Shown here: piece by piece, positions 37,519 through 47,053 of the stretch
How positions within the stretch are numbered: the first letter of the stretch is position 1
Layout: each line of letters opens with the position of its first letter
Source of the DNA: Hydrogenophaga sp.
GTDB taxonomy: Bacteria > Pseudomonadota > Gammaproteobacteria > Burkholderiales > Burkholderiaceae_C
NCBI GenBank assembly: GCA_018993155.1
Contig: JAGKSX010000017.1
Location: 1 to 64,000, forward strand
DNA: 64,000 nucleotides
Direction: 5' to 3'
The notes under the pieces: model-generated
What the model was told of the DNA's origin: nothing
Database searches by the model: none
The model's input: only the letters and a program-made list of their open reading frames with translations
Made by a program: the position numbers and the translations under genes

Positions 37519-38280
37519 ATGCTTGAAACCCAAGACCTCACGGTCCGCTTCGGCGGGCACGTGGCGGTGAATGCCGTCTCGTGCGCGTTCGCGCCCGGCA
37601 CGCTCACCGCCATCGTCGGCCCCAACGGTGCGGGCAAGACGACCTACTTCAACCTCATCTCGGGCCAGATCAAGGCCAGCGCGGGCCGTGTGCGGCTCGG
37701 TGGCAAGGACATCTCGGCGCTGGGCGCGCCGGCGCGTGCGCAGGCCGGCCTGGGCCGGGCGTTCCAGCTGACCAACCTGTTCCCCAACCTCACGGTGCAG
37801 GAGAACGTGCGGCTGGCGGTGCAGGCGAGGGCGGGCGCGGGGCTGAACCTGTGGCGCATCTGGAGCGACCGGCGCGACCTGCTGCAGCGCGCCGACGAGG
37901 TGCTGGAAACCGTGGCGCTGGCCGACAAGCGCGACGCGCTTGCCTCCAGCCTGCCGCACGGCGACCAGCGCAAGCTGGAGGTCGGCATCCTCATGGCGCT
38001 GGAGCCGCAGGTTTTCATGTTCGATGAACCCACAGCCGGCATGAGTGTGGACGAGGTGCCCGTGATCCTGAACCTCATCCGCAAGCTCAAGGAAGACAAG
38101 CGCAAGACCATCCTGCTGGTCGAACACAAGATGGACGTGGTGCGTGAACTCTCGGACCGCATCATCGTGCTGCACAACGGAGAGCTCGTGGCCGATGGCG
38201 AACCCGCCACCGTGATCGCCTCGCCCGTGGTGCAGCAGGCCTACCTTGGCATCAACCCCGAAGAAGAGGTGAGCGCATGA
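37519..38280 (+). CDS. ABC transporter ATPase, LivG type
   Basis: About 253 residues. Walker A GPNGAGKTT and Walker B QVFMFDEPTAG; the expected LSGGQ is replaced by the divergent LPHGDQRKLEVG, as is usual in LivG-type ATPases. The ATG at 37519 gives the family-like start MLETQDLTVRFGG; a GTG 24 nt upstream is possible. Its stop overlaps the next start (ATGA). Confidence 0.9.
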   Translation: MLETQDLTVRFGGHVAVNAVSCAFAPGTLTAIVGPNGAGKTTYFNLISGQIKASAGRVRLGGKDISALGAPARAQAGLGRAFQLTNLFPNLTVQENVRLAVQARAGAGLNLWRIWSDRRDLLQRADEVLETVALADKRDALASSLPHGDQRKLEVGILMALEPQVFMFDEPTAGMSVDEVPVILNLIRKLKEDKRKTILLVEHKMDVVRELSDRIIVLHNGELVADGEPATVIASPVVQQAYLGINPEEEVSA

Positions 38281-39014
38281 GCCAGGACCTGTTGACGCTG
38301 AAAGGGGTTCACACCCACATCGGCGCGTACCACATCCTCCACGGCGTGGACCTCGCGGTGCCCGCCAACCAGCTCACCATGCTGCTGGGCCGCAACGGCG
38401 CGGGCAAGACCACCACGCTGCGCACCATCATGGGCCTGTGGCACGCCAGCCAGGGCACGGTGACGCTCGACGGCCAGGACATCACCCAACGCCCCACGCC
38501 CGACATCGCGCGCAGCGGCGTGGCCTACGTGCCCGAGAGCATGGGCATCTTCGCGGACCTCTCGGTGCGCGAGAACATGCTGCTGGCCGCGCGCGGCGCG
38601 CGCAGCCTGGACGACATCGACACCAACCGCCTCGAATGGATCTTCGGCCTGTTCCCGGCCATGAAGAAATTCTGGCTGCACCCGGCCGGCAAGCTGAGCG
38701 GTGGGCAGAAGCAGATGCTCGCCGTCTCGCGCGCCATCGTCGAGCCGCGCAAGCTGCTGCTGATCGACGAGCCCAGCAAGGGCCTGGCGCCCGCGATCAT
38801 CCAGAACATGATCGCGGCCTTCCGCGAACTCAAGGCCGCCAAGACCACCATCCTGCTCGTCGAGCAGAACTTCAACTTCGCGCGCCAGCTCGGCGACACC
38901 GTGGCCGTGATGGACGACGGCCGCGTCGTGCACAGCGGCTCCATGGCCGAGCTCGCGGCCGACGAATCGCTGCAATCCAGGCTGCTGGGCCTGTCCCTCG
39001 GAGCACACCAATGA
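38277..39014 (+). CDS. ABC transporter ATPase, LivF type
   Basis: 245 residues. Walker A GRNGAGKTT, signature KLSGGQKQMLAVSRA and Walker B KLLLIDEPSKGLAP are all intact. Pairs with the LivG-type ATPase to drive the permease. 4-nt overlaps at both ends indicate translational coupling. Confidence 0.93.
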   Translation: MSQDLLTLKGVHTHIGAYHILHGVDLAVPANQLTMLLGRNGAGKTTTLRTIMGLWHASQGTVTLDGQDITQRPTPDIARSGVAYVPESMGIFADLSVRENMLLAARGARSLDDIDTNRLEWIFGLFPAMKKFWLHPAGKLSGGQKQMLAVSRAIVEPRKLLLIDEPSKGLAPAIIQNMIAAFRELKAAKTTILLVEQNFNFARQLGDTVAVMDDGRVVHSGSMAELAADESLQSRLLGLSLGAHQ

Positions 39015-39997
39015 AACTCAACGCCGACTTCGACTGGAAGCCGCTGGCGCTCGTGCCCGCGCTCGCATTGCTCGCGCTGCCCGCCGTGGGCAGCCCGTCG
39101 ACCTGGCTCACGCTCACCGTGGCCGGCCTGGCCATGGGCATGATCGTCTTCATCATCGCCTCGGGCCTCACGCTGGTCTTCGGCCTCATGGACGTGCTCA
39201 ACTTCGGCCACGGCGTGTTCATCGCGCTTGGCGCCTTCGTGGCCACCACCGTGCTGGCCAGCATGGGCAGCTACACCACGGCCAACAGCCTCTGGCTCAA
39301 CCTCGTGGCCTTGCTGCCCGCCATGCTGGTGGCCATGGCCGTGGCCGGCGCGCTGGGCTGGGTGTTCGAGCGGCTCATCATCCGCCCGGTGTATGGCATG
39401 CACCTCAAGCAGATCCTCATCACCATGGGCGGCATGATCATTGGCGAGGAGATGATCAAGGTCATCTGGGGCCCGGAGCAGATCGCGCTGCCGCTGCCCG
39501 AGAGCCTGCGCGGCTCCTTCATCTTCGGCGATGCCGCGGTGGAGAAGTACCGCCTGCTCGCCGTGCTGGTGGGCGCGGCCGTGTTCGCGGCGATGGTGTG
39601 GACGCTCAACCGCACTAAAGTCGGCCTGCTGGTGCGCGCCGGTGTGCAGGACCGCGAGATGGTCGAGTCCCTCGGCTACCGCATCCGGCAGCTCTTCATC
39701 GGCGTGTTCGTGGTGGGCAGTGCACTCGCCGGCCTGGGCGGCGTGATGTGGGGCCTGTACCAGCAGACCGTGCTGCCGCAGATGGGCGCGCAGGTCAACG
39801 TGCTGATCTTCATCGTCATCATCATCGGTGGCCTGGGCTCCACGCTGGGCGCGCTCATCGGCGCGCTGCTGGTGGGGCTGATGGCCAACTACACCGGCTT
39901 CCTGGCACCCAAGGTCGCGCTGTTCTCCAACATCGCGCTCATGGTCGCCATCCTGCTGTGGCGTCCGCAGGGCGTGTATCCCGTCACCAACCGTTGA
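39011..39997 (+). CDS. ABC transporter permease, LivH type
   Basis: A 328-residue inner-membrane protein with about 8 membrane segments. VFGLMDVLNFGHGVFIALGAF is the LivH signature, and the conserved GGLGSTLGALIGALLVGL lies near the C-terminus. ATGA overlap with the LivF-type gene sets the start. Confidence 0.93.
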   Translation: MKLNADFDWKPLALVPALALLALPAVGSPSTWLTLTVAGLAMGMIVFIIASGLTLVFGLMDVLNFGHGVFIALGAFVATTVLASMGSYTTANSLWLNLVALLPAMLVAMAVAGALGWVFERLIIRPVYGMHLKQILITMGGMIIGEEMIKVIWGPEQIALPLPESLRGSFIFGDAAVEKYRLLAVLVGAAVFAAMVWTLNRTKVGLLVRAGVQDREMVESLGYRIRQLFIGVFVVGSALAGLGGVMWGLYQQTVLPQMGAQVNVLIFIVIIIGGLGSTLGALIGALLVGLMANYTGFLAPKVALFSNIALMVAILLWRPQGVYPVTNR

Positions 39998-40011
39998 GCA
40001 GGAGCTGAAGC

Positions 40012-41115
40012 ATGTTGTCCCGTCTTCTGTCCAACGACCTGCCGCGCAGCCGCTGGCTGGTCGCCTTGCTGATCGTGCTCTTCCTGGGCCTGGCCTTCGC
40101 GCCCTTCCTGTTTCCGGGCGTGAAGGCGCTCAACGTGGCCGCCAAGGTGCTGATCTTCGTGGCGCTGGTGGCCAGCTTCGACCTGCTGCTGGGCTACACC
40201 GGCATCGTGAGCTTCGCGCACACCATGTTCTTCGGCATCGGTGCCTACGGCGTGGCCATCGCGCTCAACGCGGCGGAGTCACCGTCCTGGGGCGCCATTG
40301 CACTGGGTGTGCTCTGCGCGCTGCTGGTCTCGCTGGTGCTCTCGCTGCTCATCGGCCTGTTCTCGCTGCGGGTGCGCGCGATCTTCTTTGCCATGATCAC
40401 GCTCGCGGTGGCCTCGGCCTTTCTCACGCTGGCCTCGCAGCTGTCGGATTTCACCGGTGGTGAAGACGGCCTGACCTTCCGCGTGCCCGAGCTGCTCTCG
40501 CCCGGCTTCACGCTGACCGAAGAGCCGCTGCAGACGCCGCTGGGCGAGGTGGACCTCAATGGCCGGCTGATCACCTATTACCTGATCTTCCTGGCCGTCA
40601 CCGCGATCTTCCTCACCATCCTGCGCATCGTGAACTCGCCCTTCGGCCGCGTGCTGCAGGCCATCCGCGAGAACGATTTCCGCGCCGAGGCCCTGGGCTA
40701 CCGCACCGTCGTCTACCGCACCTTGTCCAACGTGCTCTCCGCCTCCTTCGCCACGCTGGCGGGCTGCCTGCTCGCGCTCTGGCTGCGCTACAACGGGCCG
40801 GACACCTCGCTCTCGTTCGAGATCATGCTGGACATCCTGCTCATCGTCGTCATCGGCGGCATGGGCACGCTCTACGGCGCATTCATCGGCAGCGTGCTTT
40901 TCGTGGTGGCGCAAAGTTACCTGCAGGACCTGCTGCGCATGGCCGGCAGCGCCACCGAAGGCCTGCCGCTGTTGCCCGCGCTGCTCACGCCCGACCGCTG
41001 GCTGCTCTGGCTGGGCGTGCTCTTCGTCCTGTCGGTGTATTACTTCCCCACAGGCATCGTGGGCAAGCTGCGAGAGCGGGCTTCGCTCGCTCGCCTGAAA
41101 GGAGGCCGGCCATGA
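40012..41115 (+). CDS. ABC transporter permease, LivM type
   Basis: A 367-residue inner-membrane protein with about 9-10 membrane segments. FDLLLGYTGIVSFAHTMFFGIGAYG and GGMGTLYGAFIGSVLF are LivM signatures. Its stop overlaps the hydrolase start by 4 nt. Confidence 0.93.
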   Translation: MLSRLLSNDLPRSRWLVALLIVLFLGLAFAPFLFPGVKALNVAAKVLIFVALVASFDLLLGYTGIVSFAHTMFFGIGAYGVAIALNAAESPSWGAIALGVLCALLVSLVLSLLIGLFSLRVRAIFFAMITLAVASAFLTLASQLSDFTGGEDGLTFRVPELLSPGFTLTEEPLQTPLGEVDLNGRLITYYLIFLAVTAIFLTILRIVNSPFGRVLQAIRENDFRAEALGYRTVVYRTLSNVLSASFATLAGCLLALWLRYNGPDTSLSFEIMLDILLIVVIGGMGTLYGAFIGSVLFVVAQSYLQDLLRMAGSATEGLPLLPALLTPDRWLLWLGVLFVLSVYYFPTGIVGKLRERASLARLKGGRP

Positions 41116-41999
41116 ACACCGCCATCACCCTCGCGCCCACGGCCACCACCGTGACCCCACGCTCGCGCTACCTCACCTGCGCAGGCCGCGAAATCCACTT
41201 CATGGACTGGGAGCCCGAGACGCCCCATGGTCAGACGGTGATCGCCTGGCACGGCCTGGCCCGCACCGGGAGAGACATGGACCCGCTGGCCGCGCACCTC
41301 AGCGCGCAGGGCTGGCGCGTGATCTGCCCCGACACGATCGGGCGCGGCCTCTCGGAATGGAGCCCCGAGCCCGAAGCCGAGTACTGCCTGGATTTCTATT
41401 CGCGCATCGCCACCGCGTTGGTGGACCAGCTCGCCATCAAGCGCTTCCACTGGGTCGGCACCTCCATGGGCGGCGCCATCGGCATGGTGTGCGCTGCCGG
41501 CCCGCTGCACGGGCGCATCGAGCGGCTGGTGCTCAACGACATCGGCCCCAAGCTGGCCGATGCGGCGGTGCAGCGCATCCGCAGCTACGCGGGCAATCCG
41601 GCGGCGTTCCACACCATGAGCGAGCTGGAGCAGTACTTCCGCACCGTCTACAAGCCCTACGGCTACCTGAGCGACGCGCAGTGGCGCCTGCTCACCGAAA
41701 GCTCGGCGCGCCGACTGGCCAATGGCCGCGTGACGCCGCACTACGACCCGGCCATGGTGATGCAGTTCAGCCACCACCCCACGGACTACGACCTCTGGCC
41801 CACCTACGACCGCATCGACGTGCCCGTGCTCTGCCTGCGCGGCGCGGAGTCGGACCTGCTGCTGGCCGACACGGCCGAGGCCATGCGCGACCGCGGGCCG
41901 CGCGCGCTGGTGGTGACGATTGCCGGGTGCGGGCACGCGCCCGCGCTCAACGTGCCCGAGCAGTTCGAGCTGGTGCAGCGGTTTCTGGCGGGGCACTGA
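41112..41999 (+). CDS. Alpha/beta hydrolase
   Basis: A 295-residue alpha/beta-hydrolase-fold enzyme. Oxyanion motif HGLARTGRD, nucleophile Ser118 in GTSMGG, an acid in CLRGAESDLL and catalytic His in GCGHAPAL. Last gene of the sigma-54-controlled uptake operon, so it probably cleaves the imported compound (ester, amide or ring-cleavage product). No close relative of known function is recognised. Confidence 0.88.
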   Translation: MNTAITLAPTATTVTPRSRYLTCAGREIHFMDWEPETPHGQTVIAWHGLARTGRDMDPLAAHLSAQGWRVICPDTIGRGLSEWSPEPEAEYCLDFYSRIATALVDQLAIKRFHWVGTSMGGAIGMVCAAGPLHGRIERLVLNDIGPKLADAAVQRIRSYAGNPAAFHTMSELEQYFRTVYKPYGYLSDAQWRLLTESSARRLANGRVTPHYDPAMVMQFSHHPTDYDLWPTYDRIDVPVLCLRGAESDLLLADTAEAMRDRGPRALVVTIAGCGHAPALNVPEQFELVQRFLAGH

Positions 42000-42168
42000 A
42001 GAGGAGGGCTCCCCGAGCTGCCGGGAGGCGTGGCCTTGAGCTTCATACCCGGGACGGCATGCCCAAGGTGCTTGAATAGGTCATTCGATTCCCTGGATGC
42101 ACAGCGCAAAGGCATATTGAGAACATAGCCGTTTTGCAAGCTCGTATATCGAGCAAGGAAACCGTTTG

Positions 42169-43452
42169 ATGTTGTCGTCCGTTCCTCGCGCGCCGCATAG
42201 TCCCGGCCGTGAAACGTTACCTGCAGCCCCCACCAGGGAGCTGCTGATTGAGCGCATGCAGAAGCGCTACAACGCCTTGAGCCGCTTCAAGCAGGACCTG
42301 CTTGCCGAAGACACCCCTATTCAGTGCATCAACCGCGCGATTGAGCTGATTCAAAGCGGATCGGCTGAATCCAAGTCGATCGCTCACGCGATGATGGGCC
42401 TCGGACCAGCGGATAAAAATCTGGCCAATGAGATCGCCAATTTGACGCTGGAGCAAAAGAACGTTTTCAAAGAAGTTCTTTCGACCATGCGCAGGGGATG
42501 GCAAACAGAGGATGCCCGAAAAACACTGATCAAACTGCAGGCGCTGTCTGAATGGATGACCTCGAGATTGAACGTTCTGACACCAAAGTCAAATGCTTCA
42601 ACTGAGGCTTCCTCTGGTCATTGGCGTGGACTTGATGAGCAGCGCCGACCTTCGTTGCAGAAACGAATGCCGATCGTTGAGGCCTTGATGCCCAAGGTCG
42701 CGCATCGACAAGAAGCCGACAGTCTCTCGCGAGGAGGGGGCTTACCTTCCGTGAGCTTCATGGTGCAGACAGAGTCCGTCTTGGCGAGCGAAAAATGCAG
42801 GGAAAGCAGGCGCACATTGCTCAACGACCTTTGGCGCGAGACCGGTTGTGATCGGTGCGTCGTTAGCGAGAACAGCCGATTTCTGCTTCGAAAGATGCAG
42901 GAAGAGTTCCAGGAAGACGCCCGCATGGGTCGGGCCATTTCGGCTTCGACCTATGAGCAATATCCTTTGATGTTTGCCGTGTCTCATCTCTGCGAGGATG
43001 AGTTTGGCCCCCCCCCGCTGTCCGGGAAGTATGTCGACCAGGCGTGGCGGTACCTGAGCCAGGCGCCCTGCAGCACCGGCGAGGCGAGGCTGCTGGCGAG
43101 CGCACTCGCGAAGATGGCGCAGTTCGATCTGATGCATTGGTTTCTGGAGGTAGACGGCTATTCGCTCAAGGCGTTGACGCCGCTCCTGGCCCAGGGGTCG
43201 GCGTCGTGGCTGAGGGAGCTCACTGCCTCGTTCGTGGGTTTGAAGTCGACCGCGAAGACGAGGGCGTTGCAGACGGCAGTCACCGCGCTCGGATCGCCAC
43301 GCGTTGCTGACATTGTCCGAAAGGGGCTGGGCGATCATTGGGTCGAACCCTCAATGCGATTCCCTCAGATGCGACCCAGGAACCACCTGGCGGAAAAGGT
43401 TGCGGGCATCGGCACAAGTATCGCAGTCGGACTTTTCAAGCTTTTGAAATAG
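42169..43452 (+). CDS. Unknown protein, possible secreted effector
   Basis: Not recognised. 427 residues. The ATG at 42169 has AAGGAA 8 nt upstream; a TTG directly before it is not needed. The product begins MLSSVPRAPHSPGRE, a Ser/Pro-rich start without a signal peptide, then is helical and soluble, with scattered cysteines (for example DRCVV). Base composition is more AT-rich than in the neighbours, suggesting transfer. The start resembles the longer N-terminus of the unknown gene at 33018-34454 (MVLSSVL...SPPSPHRD). No hrp or PIP box and no secretion genes were found nearby. Confidence 0.6.
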   Translation: MLSSVPRAPHSPGRETLPAAPTRELLIERMQKRYNALSRFKQDLLAEDTPIQCINRAIELIQSGSAESKSIAHAMMGLGPADKNLANEIANLTLEQKNVFKEVLSTMRRGWQTEDARKTLIKLQALSEWMTSRLNVLTPKSNASTEASSGHWRGLDEQRRPSLQKRMPIVEALMPKVAHRQEADSLSRGGGLPSVSFMVQTESVLASEKCRESRRTLLNDLWRETGCDRCVVSENSRFLLRKMQEEFQEDARMGRAISASTYEQYPLMFAVSHLCEDEFGPPPLSGKYVDQAWRYLSQAPCSTGEARLLASALAKMAQFDLMHWFLEVDGYSLKALTPLLAQGSASWLRELTASFVGLKSTAKTRALQTAVTALGSPRVADIVRKGLGDHWVEPSMRFPQMRPRNHLAEKVAGIGTSIAVGLFKLLK

Positions 43453-43588
43453 CCGCGCTTGCAAAGGCCGTTATCTTGGTGATTGGGGCATCGCCCAGGA
43501 GGGAGTGACCCTCCGCTACCATGGACATCTTTCGGTCAACTGCAGGTATTGGCATTCCCATGAACGGTCCTGATCTCGAAAGCTATCC

Positions 43589-44482
43589 ATGAGCGCGCTG
43601 CGCAAGGCGAAAGACCGCATCCAGCGCGCGGTGCTCGCCACGCCGGGCCTGCGGGTGTTGGTGATGGCGATCCGGAACTACATCCTGCACCAGAGCGCCA
43701 ACCAGGCCGGAAGCCTTGCGTTTTCCTCGGTGCTGGCGATGTTCCCCTTGCTGATCCTGCTGTCCGCTTCGGCCGGTTACCTGGGAAAGCCAGGAGATGC
43801 GGCGGCGCTTGTCACGCGCGTTGTGAGCTACACGCCGCAGTTGGTGCGCGACGCGGTGCAGCCGGTCATCGAGCAGGTGCTGGCCCAGCGCAACCAGGCC
43901 TTGCTGGCCGTGGGCGTGCTGGTGACGCTGTGGACCGCCTCGTCGGGCATGCAGGCGATCCGTTCGGCGCTGAACCGCGCCTATGGCATCGAGCGCGGGT
44001 TGCCGTTCTGGAAAGCGCGCATCAAGGTCACGCTGTTCACGGTGGTGGTGGGCTCGGGCGTGCTGCTGGCTTTCAGTTCGGTGGTGGTGATGCCGTATGT
44101 GTGGCTGCTGCTGGCCGAGAACGTGGGCGTGGGACAGGAAACCCTGTGGGCGCGCAACAGCGTGCGCTATGGCTCGGCTTTCCTGGTGCTGTTGATGTTG
44201 TATGCCTTGATGTACGGCTGGTTGCCGGACATTCGCCAGCGGCTCTACACCGTGATCCCAGGTGCCGTGGTGGGCGCCGCCCTCTGGGTGGGGGCGGCCG
44301 CGAGCCTGTCCTACACCTTGCGCACCGCAGGCAAGCTGGCCTTGCTCTACGGCAGCTTCGCGGGCGTGGTGGCCACGCTGGTGTTTCTGTACATCAGCGC
44401 CATCACGCTGATCTTCGGTGCCGAGATCAACGGGGTGCTGCGGGGCTCGCAGGAGCCAGACGGCAAGACCTCACCGCCTTAG
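43589..44482 (+). CDS. YihY/BrkB family membrane protein
   Basis: A 297-residue inner-membrane protein with about six membrane segments. LHQSANQAGSLAFSSVLAMFPLL and the C-terminal YGSFAGVVATLVFLYISAITLIFGAEIN are typical of the YihY/UPF0761 family. Formerly annotated as ribonuclease BN; its function is not settled. Its stop overlaps the stop of the next convergent gene. Confidence 0.9.
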   Translation: MSALRKAKDRIQRAVLATPGLRVLVMAIRNYILHQSANQAGSLAFSSVLAMFPLLILLSASAGYLGKPGDAAALVTRVVSYTPQLVRDAVQPVIEQVLAQRNQALLAVGVLVTLWTASSGMQAIRSALNRAYGIERGLPFWKARIKVTLFTVVVGSGVLLAFSSVVVMPYVWLLLAENVGVGQETLWARNSVRYGSAFLVLLMLYALMYGWLPDIRQRLYTVIPGAVVGAALWVGAAASLSYTLRTAGKLALLYGSFAGVVATLVFLYISAITLIFGAEINGVLRGSQEPDGKTSPP

Positions 44483-44742
44483 CGGATGCGCCGGCCCAAC
44501 GGTGTGTAGCGCAGCAGCTTGCTCAAGCCATCGCGGCCGCTGGCGGCTCGGCCCACGAGGGCGGAGGCGGCCAGCATGCCTGCCGTGCGCACGACCACCG
44601 ATGGGCTCTTGCGCGTGAGCGCCCATGCCGCAATGCCCGCGCCCAGCACCAGCCAGTGCTCGCCGGGAAAGCTGTCGCGGGCGTCGTCTTGCGCTTTGAC
44701 TCGCTGGACGAGCGAGCCCTGGGTTCTTCTTCTGGTCGCCAC
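44479..44742 (-). CDS. Small membrane protein, unknown
   Basis: An 87-residue basic protein with a hydrophobic segment (HWLVLGAGIAAWAL) and a second weaker one (TAGMLAASALVGRAA). Starts with GTG at 44742, supported by a perfect AGGAGG 6 nt upstream. Convergent with yihY. Unknown function. Confidence 0.7.
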   Translation of the reverse strand: MATRRRTQGSLVQRVKAQDDARDSFPGEHWLVLGAGIAAWALTRKSPSVVVRTAGMLAASALVGRAASGRDGLSKLLRYTPLGRRIR

Positions 44743-44848
44743 GGTGCACCTCCTGCAGTGATCGAGGCTCCACCTTATCGCGCCAAGGCACGGGGCGATG
44801 TAGGACGACTTCGCGTCCTCATGGCCGCGCGCGCCGCTCCCGCCAGCG

Positions 44849-45199
44849 CTACTGCCGCAGGATCTTCTCCATCTTCCTGCCCTTGGCCAGCTCGTCGACC
44901 AGCTTGTCCAGGTAGCGGATGCGCTGCATCAGGGGGTCTTCCACCGCCTCGACGCGCACGCCACAGACGACGCCAGTGATCAGCGAGGTGTTCGGGTTCA
45001 TCGCCGGGGCCTGGGCGAAGAAGGTTTCAAAGTCGTGCCCCTGCGCGATCTGCCGCTCCAGGCCCGCCTGGTCGTAGCCCGTCAGCCAGCGGATGACGTC
45101 GTCCACTTCTGCTTTCGTCCGGTGCTTGCGCTCCGCTTTCTGCACATACAGCGGATAGACCTTGGCAAACGCCGTCTTGAAGATGGGGTGGGCGGACAT
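44849..45199 (-). CDS. DUF2200 family protein
   Basis: 116 residues, cytoplasmic. The sequence pattern ([33 protein letters not shown], then [40 protein letters not shown]) matches DUF2200. Function unknown. It lies 24 nt downstream of hemH on the same strand. Confidence 0.88.
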   Translation of the reverse strand: MSAHPIFKTAFAKVYPLYVQKAERKHRTKAEVDDVIRWLTGYDQAGLERQIAQGHDFETFFAQAPAMNPNTSLITGVVCGVRVEAVEDPLMQRIRYLDKLVDELAKGRKMEKILRQ

Positions 45200-45223
45200 G
45201 GTCTTCCCTCGTGTGAACCAGGA

Positions 45224-46315
45224 TCAGTCTTTCGCGCCCAGCGCCAGGGCCCGTTCGCGGCCGGCCTGCAGCTCCATCGGGTTGTCCGCTGTCTTGGTGG
45301 GCCAGCCTTGCAGGTGCCGTTCGGCCAGATCGGCCAGTGCGCGAATCCACTCAGGCGAGTCGTTCACACAGGGGATGTACTGGAACTGCTGGCCGCCCGC
45401 GTGCAGAAAGGCCTCGCGCGCTTCCATGTTGATTTCTTCCAGCGTCTCCAGGCAGTCGCTGGTGAAGCCGGGGCAGACCACGTCCACGTGCTTCAAACCC
45501 TTCTTCGCCATCGCCACCAGCGTGGGCTCGGTGTAGGGCTCCAGCCATTTGGCCTTGCCGAAGCGCGACTGGAAGGTGAGGGTGTAGCGCTCGGGTGCCA
45601 GGCCCAGTTGCTCGGCCAGCAGGCGCGCGGTCTTGCGGCACTCGCAGTGGTAGGGGTCACCCAGGTGCAGGGTGCGCTCGGGCACGCCGTGGAAGCTCAT
45701 CACCAGGTGGTCGCCCTGGCCGTGCGCCGTCCAGTGCGCGCGGATGGTCCGGGCCAGCGCCTTGATGTAGCCGGGGTCATCGTGGTAGCGGTTGACGAAG
45801 CGCAGCTCGGGCAGGCTGCGCACGGGCTGGCTCCAGGCCGTCACCGCGTCGATCACGCTGGCGGTGGTGGTGCCGCTGTACTGCGGGTAGGCTGGCAGCA
45901 CCAGCACCCGGGCCACGCCCTGGGCCTTGAGCTCGTCGAGCACGGACGCGATGGACGGGTTGCCGTAGCGCATGGCATAGCGCACCGTCACCTGGTGGCC
46001 GCGCTCACCCAGGTAGCCGCGCAGCAGCGTGGCCTGTCTCTCGGTCCACACCTTCAGCGGCGAGCCTTCGGGCAGCCAGACGCTGGCGTACTTGGCGGCG
46101 GACTTCTTCGGTCGCGTGCGCAAGATGATGCCGTGCAGGATGGGCCACCAGACCAGCCGGGGAATCTCCACCACGCGGGGGTCGCCCAGGAACTCGGCGA
46201 GGTAGCGGCGCAGGGCGGGGGCACTGGCTTCATCGGGCGTGCCGAGGTTGCAATAGACGATGGCCGTGCGCGCTGGCTGGCCATGGGGGATCGTCGGTTC
46301 GGGGCGGAAGGGCAT
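45224..46315 (-). CDS. hemH: Ferrochelatase
   Basis: Inserts Fe2+ into protoporphyrin IX, the last step of haem synthesis. 363 residues. YCNLGTPDEASAPALRRYLAEFL at the N-terminus, the catalytic histidine in MSFHGVPER and the acidic stretch with FQSRFGKAKWLEPYT are conserved. Divergent from the HAD gene with only 19 nt between starts, so the promoters must overlap the coding ends. Confidence 0.96.
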   Translation of the reverse strand: MPFRPEPTIPHGQPARTAIVYCNLGTPDEASAPALRRYLAEFLGDPRVVEIPRLVWWPILHGIILRTRPKKSAAKYASVWLPEGSPLKVWTERQATLLRGYLGERGHQVTVRYAMRYGNPSIASVLDELKAQGVARVLVLPAYPQYSGTTTASVIDAVTAWSQPVRSLPELRFVNRYHDDPGYIKALARTIRAHWTAHGQGDHLVMSFHGVPERTLHLGDPYHCECRKTARLLAEQLGLAPERYTLTFQSRFGKAKWLEPYTEPTLVAMAKKGLKHVDVVCPGFTSDCLETLEEINMEAREAFLHAGGQQFQYIPCVNDSPEWIRALADLAERHLQGWPTKTADNPMELQAGRERALALGAKD

Positions 46316-46334
46316 GCGCTATTCTCCCGCAGAC

Positions 46335-47051
46335 ATGAATACCCCTCTCCCCACGGCGCTGGACGTCAGCCGCATCCGCGCCATCACCATCGATCTGGAC
46401 GACACGCTGTGGCCGATCTGGCCCATCATCGAGCGCGCCGAGGCCGTGCTGGCGGCCTGGCTGCTGGAGCACGCGCCGGCCACCGCCGCGCAGTGGGGCG
46501 ACCCCAAAGCCCTGCGCGCAGTGCGCAATGAAATGCACACCCTGCGGCCCGACCTGGCGCACGACATGAGCGCCCTGCGCCGCGAGGCGATTCGCCTGGT
46601 GCTGACGCGCGCGGGCGACGACCCGGCACTGGCCGAACCGGCCTTCGACATCTTTTTCGCCGAGCGCCAGCGCGTGGAGCTGTTCGAGGACGCCTTGCCG
46701 GCGCTGGAGTTTCTGGCGAAGCGCTACCCGGTGGTGGCCTTGTCCAACGGCAATGCGGATGTCCACAAGGTGGGCCTGGGGCAGCACTTCCACGCCGCCT
46801 TCAGCGCACGCGAGTTCGGCGTGGGCAAGCCCGATGCGCGCATTTTCCACGCAGCAGCCGTCAGCGCCGGCGTGGGCGCTGCCGAGGTGCTGCACATTGG
46901 CGATGACGCACACCTGGACGTGGTAGGCGCGCTGGGTGCGGGCATGCAGGTGGCCTGGCTCAACCGGGCTGGCCACGCCTGGAAACACGCGCCGCTGCAG
47001 CCCCACGTCACGGTGGCCGACCTGACGGCCCTGTGCCGCCAGCTGGCCTGA
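46335..47051 (+). CDS. HAD-family hydrolase
   Basis: 238 residues. Motif I DLDDT (Asp20, Asp22), motif II VALSNGNAD, motif III Lys in GVGKPDARIF and motif IV IGDDAHLDVVGA. It is a subfamily I phosphatase similar to YigB-type enzymes (FMN or sugar phosphate phosphatase), substrate not assigned. It precedes the GST gene by 2 nt. Confidence 0.88.
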   Translation: MNTPLPTALDVSRIRAITIDLDDTLWPIWPIIERAEAVLAAWLLEHAPATAAQWGDPKALRAVRNEMHTLRPDLAHDMSALRREAIRLVLTRAGDDPALAEPAFDIFFAERQRVELFEDALPALEFLAKRYPVVALSNGNADVHKVGLGQHFHAAFSAREFGVGKPDARIFHAAAVSAGVGAAEVLHIGDDAHLDVVGALGAGMQVAWLNRAGHAWKHAPLQPHVTVADLTALCRQLA

Positions 47052-47053
47052 GC

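Noticed and set aside
42000..42168. hrp box or PIP box (type III secretion promoter) before the unknown gene at 42169
   Set aside because: Only one TTCG is present without a partner at the required distance, and no GGAACC-N16-CCAC match; the effector idea rests on protein features only.
31780..43452. Genomic island or prophage
   Set aside because: No integrase, transposase, phage gene or flanking direct repeat; only three genes look atypical and they are interrupted by a normal regulated transport operon.
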